A model generated the notes under the pieces. The model ran no database searches. It had not been told where the DNA came from and saw only the letters and a program-made list of their open reading frames with translations. From a virus, in IMG/VR virus record IMGVR_UViG_3300005096_000145, positions 1 through 32,272 of that record: 32,272 bases of DNA; one strand, 5' to 3'. Positions 1 through 8,589 of the stretch are shown piece after piece. Position numbers and translations under genes: made by a program. Within the stretch, counting starts at the first letter, position 1. Every line of letters begins with the position of its first letter.

Positions 1-206
1 TAGGCGGTATCAGGCTCGCCTTGTTTTTTAACGTGGAAAGTTACCTTTGCAATCTCACTGATAGGTAATGGTGCGCCATCCATACGCTCAACTGGGTAAT
101 TGCACATGATAGTCATACTTGTCTCACCAGGCATACTTGGGTCGATTGTTATCTCGACAGCAGCCACGTTAAAAGATATGAGTAAAAGTAAGAGTAGTTT
201 TTTCAT
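1..206 (-). CDS. Secreted protein, fibronectin-III-like (3' end outside window)
   Basis: This gene is cut by the left window edge, so only its first 68 codons are visible. It starts with a classical signal peptide: MKK, a run of leucines, then a likely cleavage after SFNVAA before VEI. The mature part has a DGAPLPISEIAKVTFHV stretch. That resembles the start of fibronectin-III-like domains in small phage exported proteins (pattern DGTPL..ISGYRIYY). The ATG at 206 overlaps the stop of the preceding 642-aa gene as ATGA and has AAGGA about 8 bases upstream, so it is probably translationally coupled. Role unknown; export to the periplasm or cell surface is inferred. It is probably co-transcribed with the tail and surface genes before it. 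Confidence 0.7.
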   Translation of the reverse strand, partial: MKKLLLLLLISFNVAAVEITIDPSMPGETSMTIMCNYPVERMDGAPLPISEIAKVTFHVKKQGEPDTA

Positions 207-2131
207 ATTAAATTCCTTGAGTGAAATGGTCTGTATAAGGGGTCGCCATAAACAAGGGCGCGTGGGTTAGACTCACTGCCTAGTCTGCCACCACTCGTTA
301 ATGTTGTCACTACTGTCTCAGCTAAGCAATGTCCAGATAGTAGTCCGTCTATTAAGTTAGTTGCCAATGGCGCGGCGGCTGTTGTTGGTTCATGTGGCGC
401 TCCAATCGCTACGCACGCACCGTTAAGTAATGCTCGTGCCGCGCGACTTTCTACAAATTGACAGGTGAAGCCTATTGTCCAGTCAGCGGGCAATGTTGCA
501 TCAAGTAGTGTTTCAACATGGGTATTTACGGTGCCTTCGGCTACTGTGAGAGCTAGTACTGATATACCGTCTTCAAATAATTCAATTGTATTTAATGCTG
601 TTACTTGTATCTGTGCTGTTGTTGCTAGGCCAGAGTACTGAAAGTTAACACCTCTTACTACGCTGTTAAGTGCGCCACTTAGGTAATATAAATTAGCTTT
701 TGTATTCAGTGCATTTTGTAATACACCATTAGCGTTTACAGTAGGGTCTATATCTCTTATGGTGTTGAAATAATCTATAGAAAGGCGCACATCAGGCAAT
801 GCGCCACAACTCTGTCCCCATAATGTTATTGCACCTTGCGCGTATTCTAGTTCGTTTCTTGTAAAAGGTATTTTTGTTTCGCTGTAGTAAGATAGACCTC
901 CTATGGCGGCAAAAAATACGTTAGATATTTTATTAAACCCTGATAGTGGACGAGTTGGCAACAGGCTTGTATTACCATTTGCATACTTAGGTGTGGTTGG
1001 AAGGTTTGTTGAGCCGTATATACTACTTTGGTCAGAATTGAGTGCTTCGTAATACACGTTGTCTAAGGTATGTCCATGATCTTGTAATTCAAGATATGCA
1101 TCGCTTTGCGGCACTATACCTGCACCTGGAGATACTAATACTTTTCCTGGAAACTCCCGTAAATTCTTGGCTTCGACTGCAATAGAATCGTCAATCATGC
1201 GTTTAACAATATCTAATTTTGATGTATTGTAAATATCAGTGTCTTCTACGTTTGGCGCATCGAGTATTGTCACTGGATAAGTCAGCATTATTTCCCAACC
1301 AGGCTCTCCATTAGTGCTAGCCTTAACTGCATTGTAATAGTCTTTCGGGTGCCGATACGCAGCGGGTATAAAAAAATCTTCTCTAGGGCTTGAGCATACC
1401 CAAGTCACTTCTCCATCTATAACAGTGTCGTCTTTGACGTTTATTGTAGGTTCTGTGTTACCTGATACGCCTGATACGGTACATAATAGGGCTAGACTTG
1501 ATGTTGTTACCGGGTATTGATTTATGACCGTGAATGGGAACAGTGTTTGAGTCATTACATAGCTGTTGCCTGCTATGTAATTGGTGTTAGGTTTCCACAT
1601 ATTATATCGATAGTTTGAAGTCTGCGGTGGCCTCCAATATACACTCCGGTATTTATTGTCCATGTACCTGTAGGGCGCTGTCATTTCTCGACTAAGTGGT
1701 ATATTTGATATGCCACTTAATGATCCTGCTAGTAAATCTACTACTCCAAGTATATCTGTGTGGAAGGGTTTGTTTACCGCAGTTATCAATCCAGCATTTA
1801 ATCCCCCTTGTGTAAAGTTATTAGGTATTCTTGTAGGCCACTCTCCACATAGACAAATTGCTCTTATATTTTGGTTACTTCTAATATAGGTTGTTATTGC
1901 GCCTAACAATAGTTCTGTATCTGTTTGACTTAGTACATTATCTGTTCTATTCCAAGATATTGCTACGCTTAAAGCGTTTTGCGCTGGAACATTACGTACT
2001 GCCGAGTAGTATTCAACGATAGCCTCGGCATGTTCTTGCCCTTTAATATAGATAAGTAGCACATCTTCTGCAACTAATTTGCGTTCATCTTGCATTTTAG
2101 CGAAACCATTACCGTGTGAAGCTATAGTCAT
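203..2131 (-). CDS. TIGR03790-like protein with inserted phage tail domain
   Basis: A 642-aa protein. Residues 20-50 (VLLIYIKG...AIVEYYSAVRNVP) and the C-terminus GDPLYRPF (about 629-636), preceded by a GAPHEPT segment and a LLSGHCLAE segment, match my memory of the TIGR03790 family. That is an uncharacterised bacterial family reported mostly from genomes with exosortase. Residues about 179-246 (W.PNTNYIAG ... SGNTEPT ... DGEVTW) look instead like the small beta domain repeated in phage tail proteins. It appears inserted between two halves of the TIGR03790-like part. No signal peptide is seen. It lies last but one in the visible virion operon, after the ejection proteins, so a virion surface or adsorption role is likely but inferred. 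Enzymatic activity is unknown. The upstream SD is weak. Confidence 0.6.
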   Translation of the reverse strand: MTIASHGNGFAKMQDERKLVAEDVLLIYIKGQEHAEAIVEYYSAVRNVPAQNALSVAISWNRTDNVLSQTDTELLLGAITTYIRSNQNIRAICLCGEWPTRIPNNFTQGGLNAGLITAVNKPFHTDILGVVDLLAGSLSGISNIPLSREMTAPYRYMDNKYRSVYWRPPQTSNYRYNMWKPNTNYIAGNSYVMTQTLFPFTVINQYPVTTSSLALLCTVSGVSGNTEPTINVKDDTVIDGEVTWVCSSPREDFFIPAAYRHPKDYYNAVKASTNGEPGWEIMLTYPVTILDAPNVEDTDIYNTSKLDIVKRMIDDSIAVEAKNLREFPGKVLVSPGAGIVPQSDAYLELQDHGHTLDNVYYEALNSDQSSIYGSTNLPTTPKYANGNTSLLPTRPLSGFNKISNVFFAAIGGLSYYSETKIPFTRNELEYAQGAITLWGQSCGALPDVRLSIDYFNTIRDIDPTVNANGVLQNALNTKANLYYLSGALNSVVRGVNFQYSGLATTAQIQVTALNTIELFEDGISVLALTVAEGTVNTHVETLLDATLPADWTIGFTCQFVESRAARALLNGACVAIGAPHEPTTAAAPLATNLIDGLLSGHCLAETVVTTLTSGGRLGSESNPRALVYGDPLYRPFHSRNLI

Positions 2132-2878
2132 TTAAAGTAAGCCCGGATAAATAATCCGTTGAGTTGGGTCAGCTTTGCATATATCTGATGTGTGCTGAGC
2201 TAGTTGCCAAGCAGCAGCCTCTTTAAATAATGGTAATGAAGGTGCTGATTCTGGATATAGTCCATAAAATATACTGTAATGCTCTCCGAAAAGGAGGTTA
2301 ATTGTGTCAGTAAATGCTGTTGCTGACCCACCGGCAAAAGCTGCGGCAGCTTCATGACTAGAATCTGTTGCGCTTACCCATCCCCATGTCAATGTCGCAG
2401 CTGAATCATCAATATAGATGTAAATAGCAAGAGGTGTATTTATTGGTATAGATTTTGTAACTGCAAAAGTGACGGTTCCTGTGCTATTCTTAAATACCAA
2501 CCCCGATAACTCATTAATGCGGAATCCAGTACTAAAACCCGTTCCGCCTAGGCCATAAGAATAACCACTTGATATAAATTCAAGCACCCCTATAAACAAA
2601 AAATCCTCACCAGCTATAGGGTCAGTTAACGTAAATGGGGGCACAGATAGAGTATTACTTCCAATAACTGCTCCATTGTTTGTATCCCAAGTTAGGTGCG
2701 CTGCGGTGCCGCTTGTTACATTCGTCTTAGCATCAGTGATAGCTAAACCAGAACCGTCGTGCATTTTAAAGAAGTGAGCTGTTTGAGCACCATAACCTCC
2801 GCCATGATTTCCGGGGAGAGCAATGTCACCCTTAGAATCTCCACCGCCCCATGCACCATATAAAGATCGATTAGTCAT
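2132..2878 (-). CDS. Hypothetical virion protein, Gly/Ser-rich beta protein
   Basis: A 248-aa protein of unknown function. It is rich in Gly, Ser, Thr and aromatic residues and lacks a signal peptide, membrane segment or coiled coil. Alternating hydrophobic stretches suggest an all-beta, possibly lectin-like fold such as those on phage fibres. This is inference only. Its ATG overlaps the stop of the 174-aa gene by one base, and its own stop is directly followed by the start of the TIGR03790-like gene. The three genes therefore look like one translational unit at the end of the tail module. A receptor-binding or decoration role would fit the position, but no family was recognised. Confidence 0.6.
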   Translation of the reverse strand: MTNRSLYGAWGGGDSKGDIALPGNHGGGYGAQTAHFFKMHDGSGLAITDAKTNVTSGTAAHLTWDTNNGAVIGSNTLSVPPFTLTDPIAGEDFLFIGVLEFISSGYSYGLGGTGFSTGFRINELSGLVFKNSTGTVTFAVTKSIPINTPLAIYIYIDDSAATLTWGWVSATDSSHEAAAAFAGGSATAFTDTINLLFGEHYSIFYGLYPESAPSLPLFKEAAAWQLAQHTSDICKADPTQRIIYPGLL

Positions 2879-3402
2879 TATACTTTCCTCATGTAAATAT
2901 CAAAGTCTGTGGTTCCAGCAGTACCACCGGGATAGTGAAAATCTAACCTGCGAACATGCGAACCCATACTGAATACTTCTGACCACGCATCTTTGCCTGA
3001 CGACAAGTTAGCATCAGCCACATATTTAACTTCTTTATACATTACGTCAGTATCTTCTGATGCGGTAGCTGCTTGCAGCCAGTTCCACGCTTGAGAATCA
3101 TCAGTAGTATCATCAACTGGCATTGCATCAATGACAAATCTAACTACAGCGCCAGCAGCGGGAGTGCCGGTTTTAGGGACAAGTTTGATCTGAAAATTAT
3201 CCACCTTTTCATCAGCGCCAAAAGTCATATGCCCCATTGTTGCGCGGGTTTCTGCTACCAATGTTTGAAAACGGTCATGTGATTGACCTGCGCTTGAATC
3301 ATTACCGACCAGCACATTCGCCGCAGGGTCGTTGTTGCTGTTTGCTACATAATCCCCATTTACATCTCTTGACCGGAGATTGTCTACACTTACATTCATC
3401 AT
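2878..3402 (-). CDS. Hypothetical structural protein
   Basis: A 174-aa protein, not recognised as a family. The N-terminal third is rich in Asn, Asp and Ser. The rest alternates hydrophobic and polar residues as in a beta sandwich and ends in FDIYMRKV. It starts with two consecutive ATG codons (3402 or 3399) preceded by GAGGATAAAATT, a good ribosome binding site. It follows the 917-aa ejection-like protein after an 83-base gap and overlaps the next gene by one base. Probable virion surface or minor tail protein, by position only. Confidence 0.6.
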   Translation of the reverse strand: MMNVSVDNLRSRDVNGDYVANSNNDPAANVLVGNDSSAGQSHDRFQTLVAETRATMGHMTFGADEKVDNFQIKLVPKTGTPAAGAVVRFVIDAMPVDDTTDDSQAWNWLQAATASEDTDVMYKEVKYVADANLSSGKDAWSEVFSMGSHVRRLDFHYPGGTAGTTDFDIYMRKV

Positions 3403-3417
3403 AATTTTATCCTCTGG

Positions 3418-3474
3418 CTATTTAGCCTGCTGTCCTAGATAGTAACCTTTCGGCGGTACTCCTGTACGACACAT
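3418..3474 (-). CDS. Possible 18-aa peptide MCRTGVPPKGYYLGQQAK
   Basis: A short open frame filling the gap between the 917-aa gene and the 174-aa gene. It begins MCRTGVPPKG and stops at 3418, just before the SD of the next gene. There is no clear SD for its own ATG, only GAG directly before it. Tiny Cys-, Gly- and Pro-containing proteins occur at similar positions in other podovirus genomes, which is the only reason to list it. It may be chance. Confidence 0.2.
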   Translation of the reverse strand: MCRTGVPPKGYYLGQQAK

Positions 3475-3485
3475 CTCTAGGTATT

Positions 3486-6239
3486 TTATTGTTTCGTTTC
3501 TTTTTCTGAAATAATCGGCGCAGCTAGTGGCGAGAACATTGTTCCAACTATCTCTCTACCTTTAATTGTTGTTGACATTTTAAGTAATTCTTTAGCAAAA
3601 TCAGGGTTTTCCATTGCTTCTTTAAGGACATTATGCGCCTGCTTCGTTGTAATCGCTCTGTATCCACGCATAGACATTTGCGCTGCAATTAAGTCTGGTC
3701 TAACGAAACCATGCGCCGCTGCACGTAATCCTGTCATTAACTTCTCTGCAAGCTTCTCATCAATATGTTCTTTCGGCAATCCTGCTGATTTGCTTATGTC
3801 TGGAGATATTCTATCAATAATATCAATTAATTTCTTTAGGCTTGCATAATGATCTTTGCCAAGCCCCTCTTTTAACTGTTTTCCATAGTTAATATCATCA
3901 AGCATCTTCCTGACTTGCCCTGTAGAAAGGATGATTTCTTCACCAGAAGCAACCTCGTTTGTTGTTAGCCTGCGCTTCATCCCTTCCCATAAAGCCTCTC
4001 TTACGCCGCGTTGAACAATTTTCCGTCTTGCCTTGTTCTCTATTCCATTTATCTCTTTGTTTAATTTAGTTAATTTACCAGTTTGTGAAGCATTAACAAT
4101 GAAATTAACGGGATCGTCTGAGCCAATAAACTTGCTTACAACTGTTTTCTGATAATCCTTATAATTCAGTACCTTGTTGGCTTCAGCAATATTTGCCTCT
4201 TCAACCGCTTTTACTACAGTATCGAATTTATCTGATATTCTTGCTCTTTTAAGGAAGTTGCTGTGCCTGTCAATAAATCGTCTTATTGCTTTTGGATTAA
4301 GCTTGCCACCTTGTTTTGTTATTTCTTCTTTTAATAATGCGCCAAAGGCGTTTGTTAGCCACCGCTTTGCTTCAGGCATATCGCCATAAGCATTGTAAAA
4401 ACCATCAACCGCCTCATTTGTGCGGGCGTATTTTGTATCACTATTCGGTTTAACAAAGTTTCTTACAAATCCCTCAGTGGTTATTCTCTCCATGCCTTTT
4501 ACGTCGATTCTTGACTGAAGTAGAACCTCGCCTTGGTCAAAAATATTATGCAGTCTTTTTGATGCGGCGGCGGCTCTCCTGAGATTTGCTATCTGATTTG
4601 CTTCAATGCCTTTTACAGACTTATACTGCTCAAATACACCGTTCAGTATTTTCCCAAGAATACGCGCCTCATTTGATTTTCCAGCAGCATTTGCTATACG
4701 AATACGCTCTTTTAATCGACTTTCAATAACGCGCATAGATTCAAGCGACATTTCAGAAGGTAGTTTTGCATCGCCTCGACCAAGATAAATCTTCTTAACT
4801 GGCGCATCAATCACTTTTCCTGATTGTTTATTGCCAAGCACATTAGATTCAAGCGTTGACACAAGGTCTGCATCAAGCTCTTTCATGTAAGCGTCATTAG
4901 CAAGAGGTGATTTCTTTGCTTCTCTTACAGCGCTAACAAGTGTCTTTGTTGGTATGTTTGGATTTCCAACATCTTTATAAAGCTTATTTACTTCTAGCTC
5001 CATAGCTTCCCTTGATGAGTCAAGAGCCGCTCTACCAGATTCGCCAAGCATTTCTCTATCAAGCGGCGCTGCATTATCAACCTGCTCTAAAACATTGTCT
5101 ACAGCACGGTTAGCCTGCTTATCAAGTGCAATCTCAACCTCACTCTGCATATCCTCAAGACCTTTTATCGCCGACTCCTTATGTTCTTGAACTGAAGGGA
5201 ATGCTTTTTTAATCTCTTTTGTATGTTCAGCAAGACGTGCCTCAATACCTGTCATCGTTCCCGCTGTATGAACATCCATCAACTGCAAAGCAGCTTTCAA
5301 TTCAGGATTGTTTGTCAGTTCAGCAAGGTTCATTTTAATACCGGTCTCTTTCTGAAGTTGCAATCCGCGCTCTAACTTCTTAGTAAAGTTTGGATCATTC
5401 TTAAAAACTTCCTGTAGGTACTCTGCGGCCTGAATCTTTCCTATGCGCGATGCTGAGCCTGGAATCTTCTTGCCCATCCAATTAATGATTGACTTGGAAG
5501 TATTTAGAATCTGACCAGACGCTAATCCAGTAGCTAATTCAGCAGCTAACTGAGCATTTTCACTACCTCCAATCTGTTTTATTGTTTCGCCAGATGATGC
5601 CATTAATGCACTAACTCCCTGCTCCATTTTTATCGCAGCAGTCGGGTTTTTTGCAGCAGCCATCATTGCTTTCTCAAACACATTAAATACTTTCCGTGTT
5701 TTATCAGCGTTTAGTGCGACACCTTTGGTTATTAATTGGCGCGTAATGGCTTGCGTTGGCGCAGCATACTCAGCAATCTTTTGTGCATACTCGCCGATTG
5801 TTCCTTGATTTTTACCAGCAATCGCCTTTACATCTTTCTTTGTTGTTTCCTTGAATTTATCAGAGAAGTAATCAGTAACCTTAAACGGCTCATCAGAAGG
5901 ATAATCTCCCGTAGCATATTTATACCCTTCTCTACCAATTATTCTTCCGGTATCATAGACAGTCTCAACACCGGCAGATGCAAGTGATAACAAATCACCT
6001 CCTGCCTTATAAAGACCGGCGGCAACACCTCTAACGATGTCTTCTTTTACATCACCATAGCTCTGATACAAGTCAGGCATTTTCTTTGAAGCGTCATATA
6101 CCGCACCAAAAACTTCCTGACCAACTGTTTTTTCATCTTTAGTCGGCTCTTCCTCGGTTGCATTGAGTTTATCTACCCACGGGTTGTCCTGAACCGGAGT
6201 AGATTCTTGAGAGTCAAGTTTTTCAGCCCATGTTGCCAT
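3486..6239 (-). CDS. Large internal virion (DNA ejection) protein, gp16-like position
   Basis: A 917-aa, Lys/Glu/Ala-rich, mostly helical protein with long segments likely to form coiled coils in the middle, around residues 350-800. There is no signal peptide. It is the last and largest of three consecutive genes (223, 436 and 917 aa) directly downstream of the gp10-like hub. In P22-like phages that place is held by the ejection proteins gp7, gp20 and gp16, which leave the head with the DNA and help it cross the cell envelope. The assignment rests on order, size and composition, not on a conserved motif. No lytic transglycosylase motif was seen. The N-terminus carries repeated short W..KL segments (WAEKL, WVDKL). 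Start and preceding stop overlap as TAATG. Confidence 0.65.
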   Translation of the reverse strand: MATWAEKLDSQESTPVQDNPWVDKLNATEEEPTKDEKTVGQEVFGAVYDASKKMPDLYQSYGDVKEDIVRGVAAGLYKAGGDLLSLASAGVETVYDTGRIIGREGYKYATGDYPSDEPFKVTDYFSDKFKETTKKDVKAIAGKNQGTIGEYAQKIAEYAAPTQAITRQLITKGVALNADKTRKVFNVFEKAMMAAAKNPTAAIKMEQGVSALMASSGETIKQIGGSENAQLAAELATGLASGQILNTSKSIINWMGKKIPGSASRIGKIQAAEYLQEVFKNDPNFTKKLERGLQLQKETGIKMNLAELTNNPELKAALQLMDVHTAGTMTGIEARLAEHTKEIKKAFPSVQEHKESAIKGLEDMQSEVEIALDKQANRAVDNVLEQVDNAAPLDREMLGESGRAALDSSREAMELEVNKLYKDVGNPNIPTKTLVSAVREAKKSPLANDAYMKELDADLVSTLESNVLGNKQSGKVIDAPVKKIYLGRGDAKLPSEMSLESMRVIESRLKERIRIANAAGKSNEARILGKILNGVFEQYKSVKGIEANQIANLRRAAAASKRLHNIFDQGEVLLQSRIDVKGMERITTEGFVRNFVKPNSDTKYARTNEAVDGFYNAYGDMPEAKRWLTNAFGALLKEEITKQGGKLNPKAIRRFIDRHSNFLKRARISDKFDTVVKAVEEANIAEANKVLNYKDYQKTVVSKFIGSDDPVNFIVNASQTGKLTKLNKEINGIENKARRKIVQRGVREALWEGMKRRLTTNEVASGEEIILSTGQVRKMLDDINYGKQLKEGLGKDHYASLKKLIDIIDRISPDISKSAGLPKEHIDEKLAEKLMTGLRAAAHGFVRPDLIAAQMSMRGYRAITTKQAHNVLKEAMENPDFAKELLKMSTTIKGREIVGTMFSPLAAPIISEKETKQ

Positions 6240-7549
6240 TATCTATATCCAAGCTGATTAGCTTGCTGCTTGACTTGCTCAATTGCTGCTTTCTGCTCAG
6301 TTTTACTCATAGCGTCAACATTTGGATAGCGTTTCTGTAACTCAGCCGCCATGTATTCTTTCATCGAAGGTATATCGCCCAAAGCGCCAAAGTCTGTAAT
6401 AGCTTTCGTCTCGCCGGTATCAGGATTTGTCCACATTGGCATTTCACGACCATCACTTAATTTAACTAAGCCAGAATGATTAAAGCCCTGTGATTGAGCA
6501 AGTTTCGCCCGAACAGCGATCCTATCCGCCTTGTCTTTCCATGCAGGAAGCTTAACCTTCCACTGTGAATTTGTATCTTCCATATTAAGCGGTTGTGAGG
6601 CGATGTCTTTAATCTCCCATTTACCTGCCTGTGATCCTGTAACATGCAGCCGCCATGCTGTTTGAAGCTGCTTTGTACGTCCCTTCATCTTTTCTCTGTT
6701 TCCAGAACTTATCTCCTGACCTTTTGTTATCGGTAGGCCAAGTTTTTCCATGACCCTTGTGGCTGCATCACCGCCTTGAGAAACCCAGTCCATCTTGCCT
6801 TTACCAAAGTCATTCCACATGGTATCAAGAGCAGCAATATCATCCTGCATCTGTGCGGCAAGTAATTGATCGTCTTGCAATTTACCTTTTGTTTTCTTTG
6901 TAATATCAGAGGTTGTTCCGCCTTGACTTGGGCTATATTTAACCCACTCATTTGTTCCAACCATTTCAGCAAGATATGGGTCGTCTTTCGGTCTTGATAT
7001 AACCTGACCCGTTTTCACGTTCTGTATCGAACCCATCTCAAATGTCGTTTTAGGCGTTACAGGATTTAATCGACTCTGAATAGAGTTTGCATTAGTCAGC
7101 CCACGTCTAATTTCTTCAACACTTTGTGTATCTTCAGGGATGAATTGTTTGTATCCATCAGGGAATGAGTCATAGATAGATTTCTGAACTTCAGCAAATT
7201 TAGCCTCATCAGTAACCAATTCTGGATTATCTTCAATAGCCTTTAATACGGCGGTAGAATAAGCGCCCATTGCTTGTGAGCCTTTATCTGCCATTTCTAC
7301 TTGCTGGGTTTGTGCTTCACGCGCAGCATCTTCAGTAGCGCGCTTATCAGTATTCGACTTGTACATATTATCAAGTTCTGTTTGCTGAGCATCGGCTGTC
7401 GCCTTATCTTTCGCTAACTGCATTTTTTCATCAGTAAGTTTATTCTCAATTCCAACTTGCTTAGATTTAAGATAAGTCTGCGCAATATCCCCTAACTTTC
7501 CTGCTGTTGGGTCTGAGATCATTTTCAATACTTGAGGACTGACTGCCAT
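6239..7549 (-). CDS. Internal virion (DNA ejection) protein, gp20-like position
   Basis: A 436-aa protein rich in Gln, Lys and Asp and largely helical, with a Gln-rich C-terminus (KAAIEQVKQQANQLGYR). The longest open frame reaches 7606, but the ATG at 7549 (MAVSPQVLKM) is preferred. It has AGGA about 7 bases upstream and begins four bases after the stop of the 223-aa gene, whereas the longer version would overlap that gene by more than 50 bases. As the second of three genes after the tail hub it takes the place of P22 gp20, an ejected head protein. No catalytic motif is visible, so this is a positional call. Its stop overlaps the next start by one base. Confidence 0.6.
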   Translation of the reverse strand: MAVSPQVLKMISDPTAGKLGDIAQTYLKSKQVGIENKLTDEKMQLAKDKATADAQQTELDNMYKSNTDKRATEDAAREAQTQQVEMADKGSQAMGAYSTAVLKAIEDNPELVTDEAKFAEVQKSIYDSFPDGYKQFIPEDTQSVEEIRRGLTNANSIQSRLNPVTPKTTFEMGSIQNVKTGQVISRPKDDPYLAEMVGTNEWVKYSPSQGGTTSDITKKTKGKLQDDQLLAAQMQDDIAALDTMWNDFGKGKMDWVSQGGDAATRVMEKLGLPITKGQEISSGNREKMKGRTKQLQTAWRLHVTGSQAGKWEIKDIASQPLNMEDTNSQWKVKLPAWKDKADRIAVRAKLAQSQGFNHSGLVKLSDGREMPMWTNPDTGETKAITDFGALGDIPSMKEYMAAELQKRYPNVDAMSKTEQKAAIEQVKQQANQLGYR

Positions 7550-7553
7550 AATA

Positions 7554-8225
7554 TTATCCTGCTGCGCCTGCTTTTGCGCCAAAATATGTTGCGCCCAAAT
7601 TGCCAATGTCTAATAATGTATTAAATGGTGCCATCGCTCTGCCTGCCTCAATATTTCCAATGTCTGAATACATATTAGCTGTAGCACCTGCACCTTCGCG
7701 GATTGACGAGCTTACCTGTGCGCCCATCTGACCGCCTGTCGCTGCTTGTCCTGCTGCTGCTGCCTGACCTGATGTAATCATTCGGTAGAGGTTATCCAGG
7801 CCAACCTGACGACGATTAAATGCATCATTGTACTTTGTTGCACCATAATCTACGCCAAAGCGGTTTAATGCTTTCTGCGAAGCGCCTGATAATTGCATAC
7901 CCCTTGATGATGCTGAGGTTTCCCTCGCTTTAGCTCCTTCGTTTAAACCAAATTGGTATCCAGGGTCTTTATACATCTCATCAACAGTCATGCCTTTAGC
8001 AACTTCTTGCTGATAAGTTGGAATAGCTGCTGCACCAAAGTCTGAATATGGCTGGGACAAGTCTTTCTGCTCGCCCCATAACCACTTCTGGAAGTCGATA
8101 TTCTTTTCAGTACCAGCTAAAGTTGCCGCGGCTGATAGTCTTGCGCCCTCTTTAGCTGCATCAGCTGCTTGATTAGAGCCTGTAATATCGCCTATTAAAT
8201 TTGTAACCGGACTAAATAATCCCAT
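7554..8225 (-). CDS. DNA transfer / ejection protein, P22 gp7-like
   Basis: A 223-aa protein with an Ala/Gly-rich N-terminus (MGLFSPVTNLIGDITGSNQAADAAK in sense) and a central segment PYSDFGAAAIPTYQ...DPGYQFGLNEG. The phrase DPGYQFRL.EG followed by a block of small residues is typical of phage proteins annotated as DNA transfer proteins (gp7-like). They are packaged in the head and ejected during infection. The C-terminal half is Ala, Gly and Gln rich and may insert into membranes. It is the first of the three-gene ejection set downstream of the gp10-like hub, and is close in length to P22 gp7 (about 230 aa). Family recognition is fairly good; function is inferred from the family. Confidence 0.75.
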   Translation of the reverse strand: MGLFSPVTNLIGDITGSNQAADAAKEGARLSAAATLAGTEKNIDFQKWLWGEQKDLSQPYSDFGAAAIPTYQQEVAKGMTVDEMYKDPGYQFGLNEGAKARETSASSRGMQLSGASQKALNRFGVDYGATKYNDAFNRRQVGLDNLYRMITSGQAAAAGQAATGGQMGAQVSSSIREGAGATANMYSDIGNIEAGRAMAPFNTLLDIGNLGATYFGAKAGAAG

Positions 8226-8226
8226 G

Positions 8227-8589
8227 TCAAATCCTGCTGTTCTTAATGTAGATCACGGTATAAACCTCAGATGGCGGGTCTATTGCGCCTGCCGTTGCAT
8301 TAATTAATTGTATCGCTAAAGTATCTGCTGCGCTAACTCTTGCCTGTAATACGCCAATACCAGTTGTTAAAGTCGGCTTTACAACTGATAATATTATATC
8401 CTGTACCTTCAGCCCTTTAGCCTCTACTGTTTGCTCAACTGTTGTTGCAGCGATAATCGAAACGGGATTAAATGTCACGCTAATCTCACGAATATCCAGT
8501 GTAAATTCACGCACCAAATCAAGCCATTTGCGACCTTCTTCACTTGCCTGAATGTCGTTTTCATTAACTTGATGCAAGGGCTTTCTCAT
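8227..8589 (-). CDS. Conserved podovirus structural protein, unknown function
   Basis: A 120-aa protein. The segment ITVTFNP-like (EISVTFNPVSIIAATT), followed by GLKVQDI...VVKPTLTTGIGVLQARVSAADTL and ending AIDPPSEVYTVIYIK, matches a recurring small protein of podovirus and prophage tail modules usually left unnamed. It is a beta-rich domain without a signal peptide. Start (8589) and the gp10-like stop (8586) overlap as ATGA, so it is coupled to the tail hub gene. Probably a virion component at the tail tip or hub. Confidence 0.65.
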   Translation of the reverse strand: MRKPLHQVNENDIQASEEGRKWLDLVREFTLDIREISVTFNPVSIIAATTVEQTVEAKGLKVQDIILSVVKPTLTTGIGVLQARVSAADTLAIQLINATAGAIDPPSEVYTVIYIKNSRI

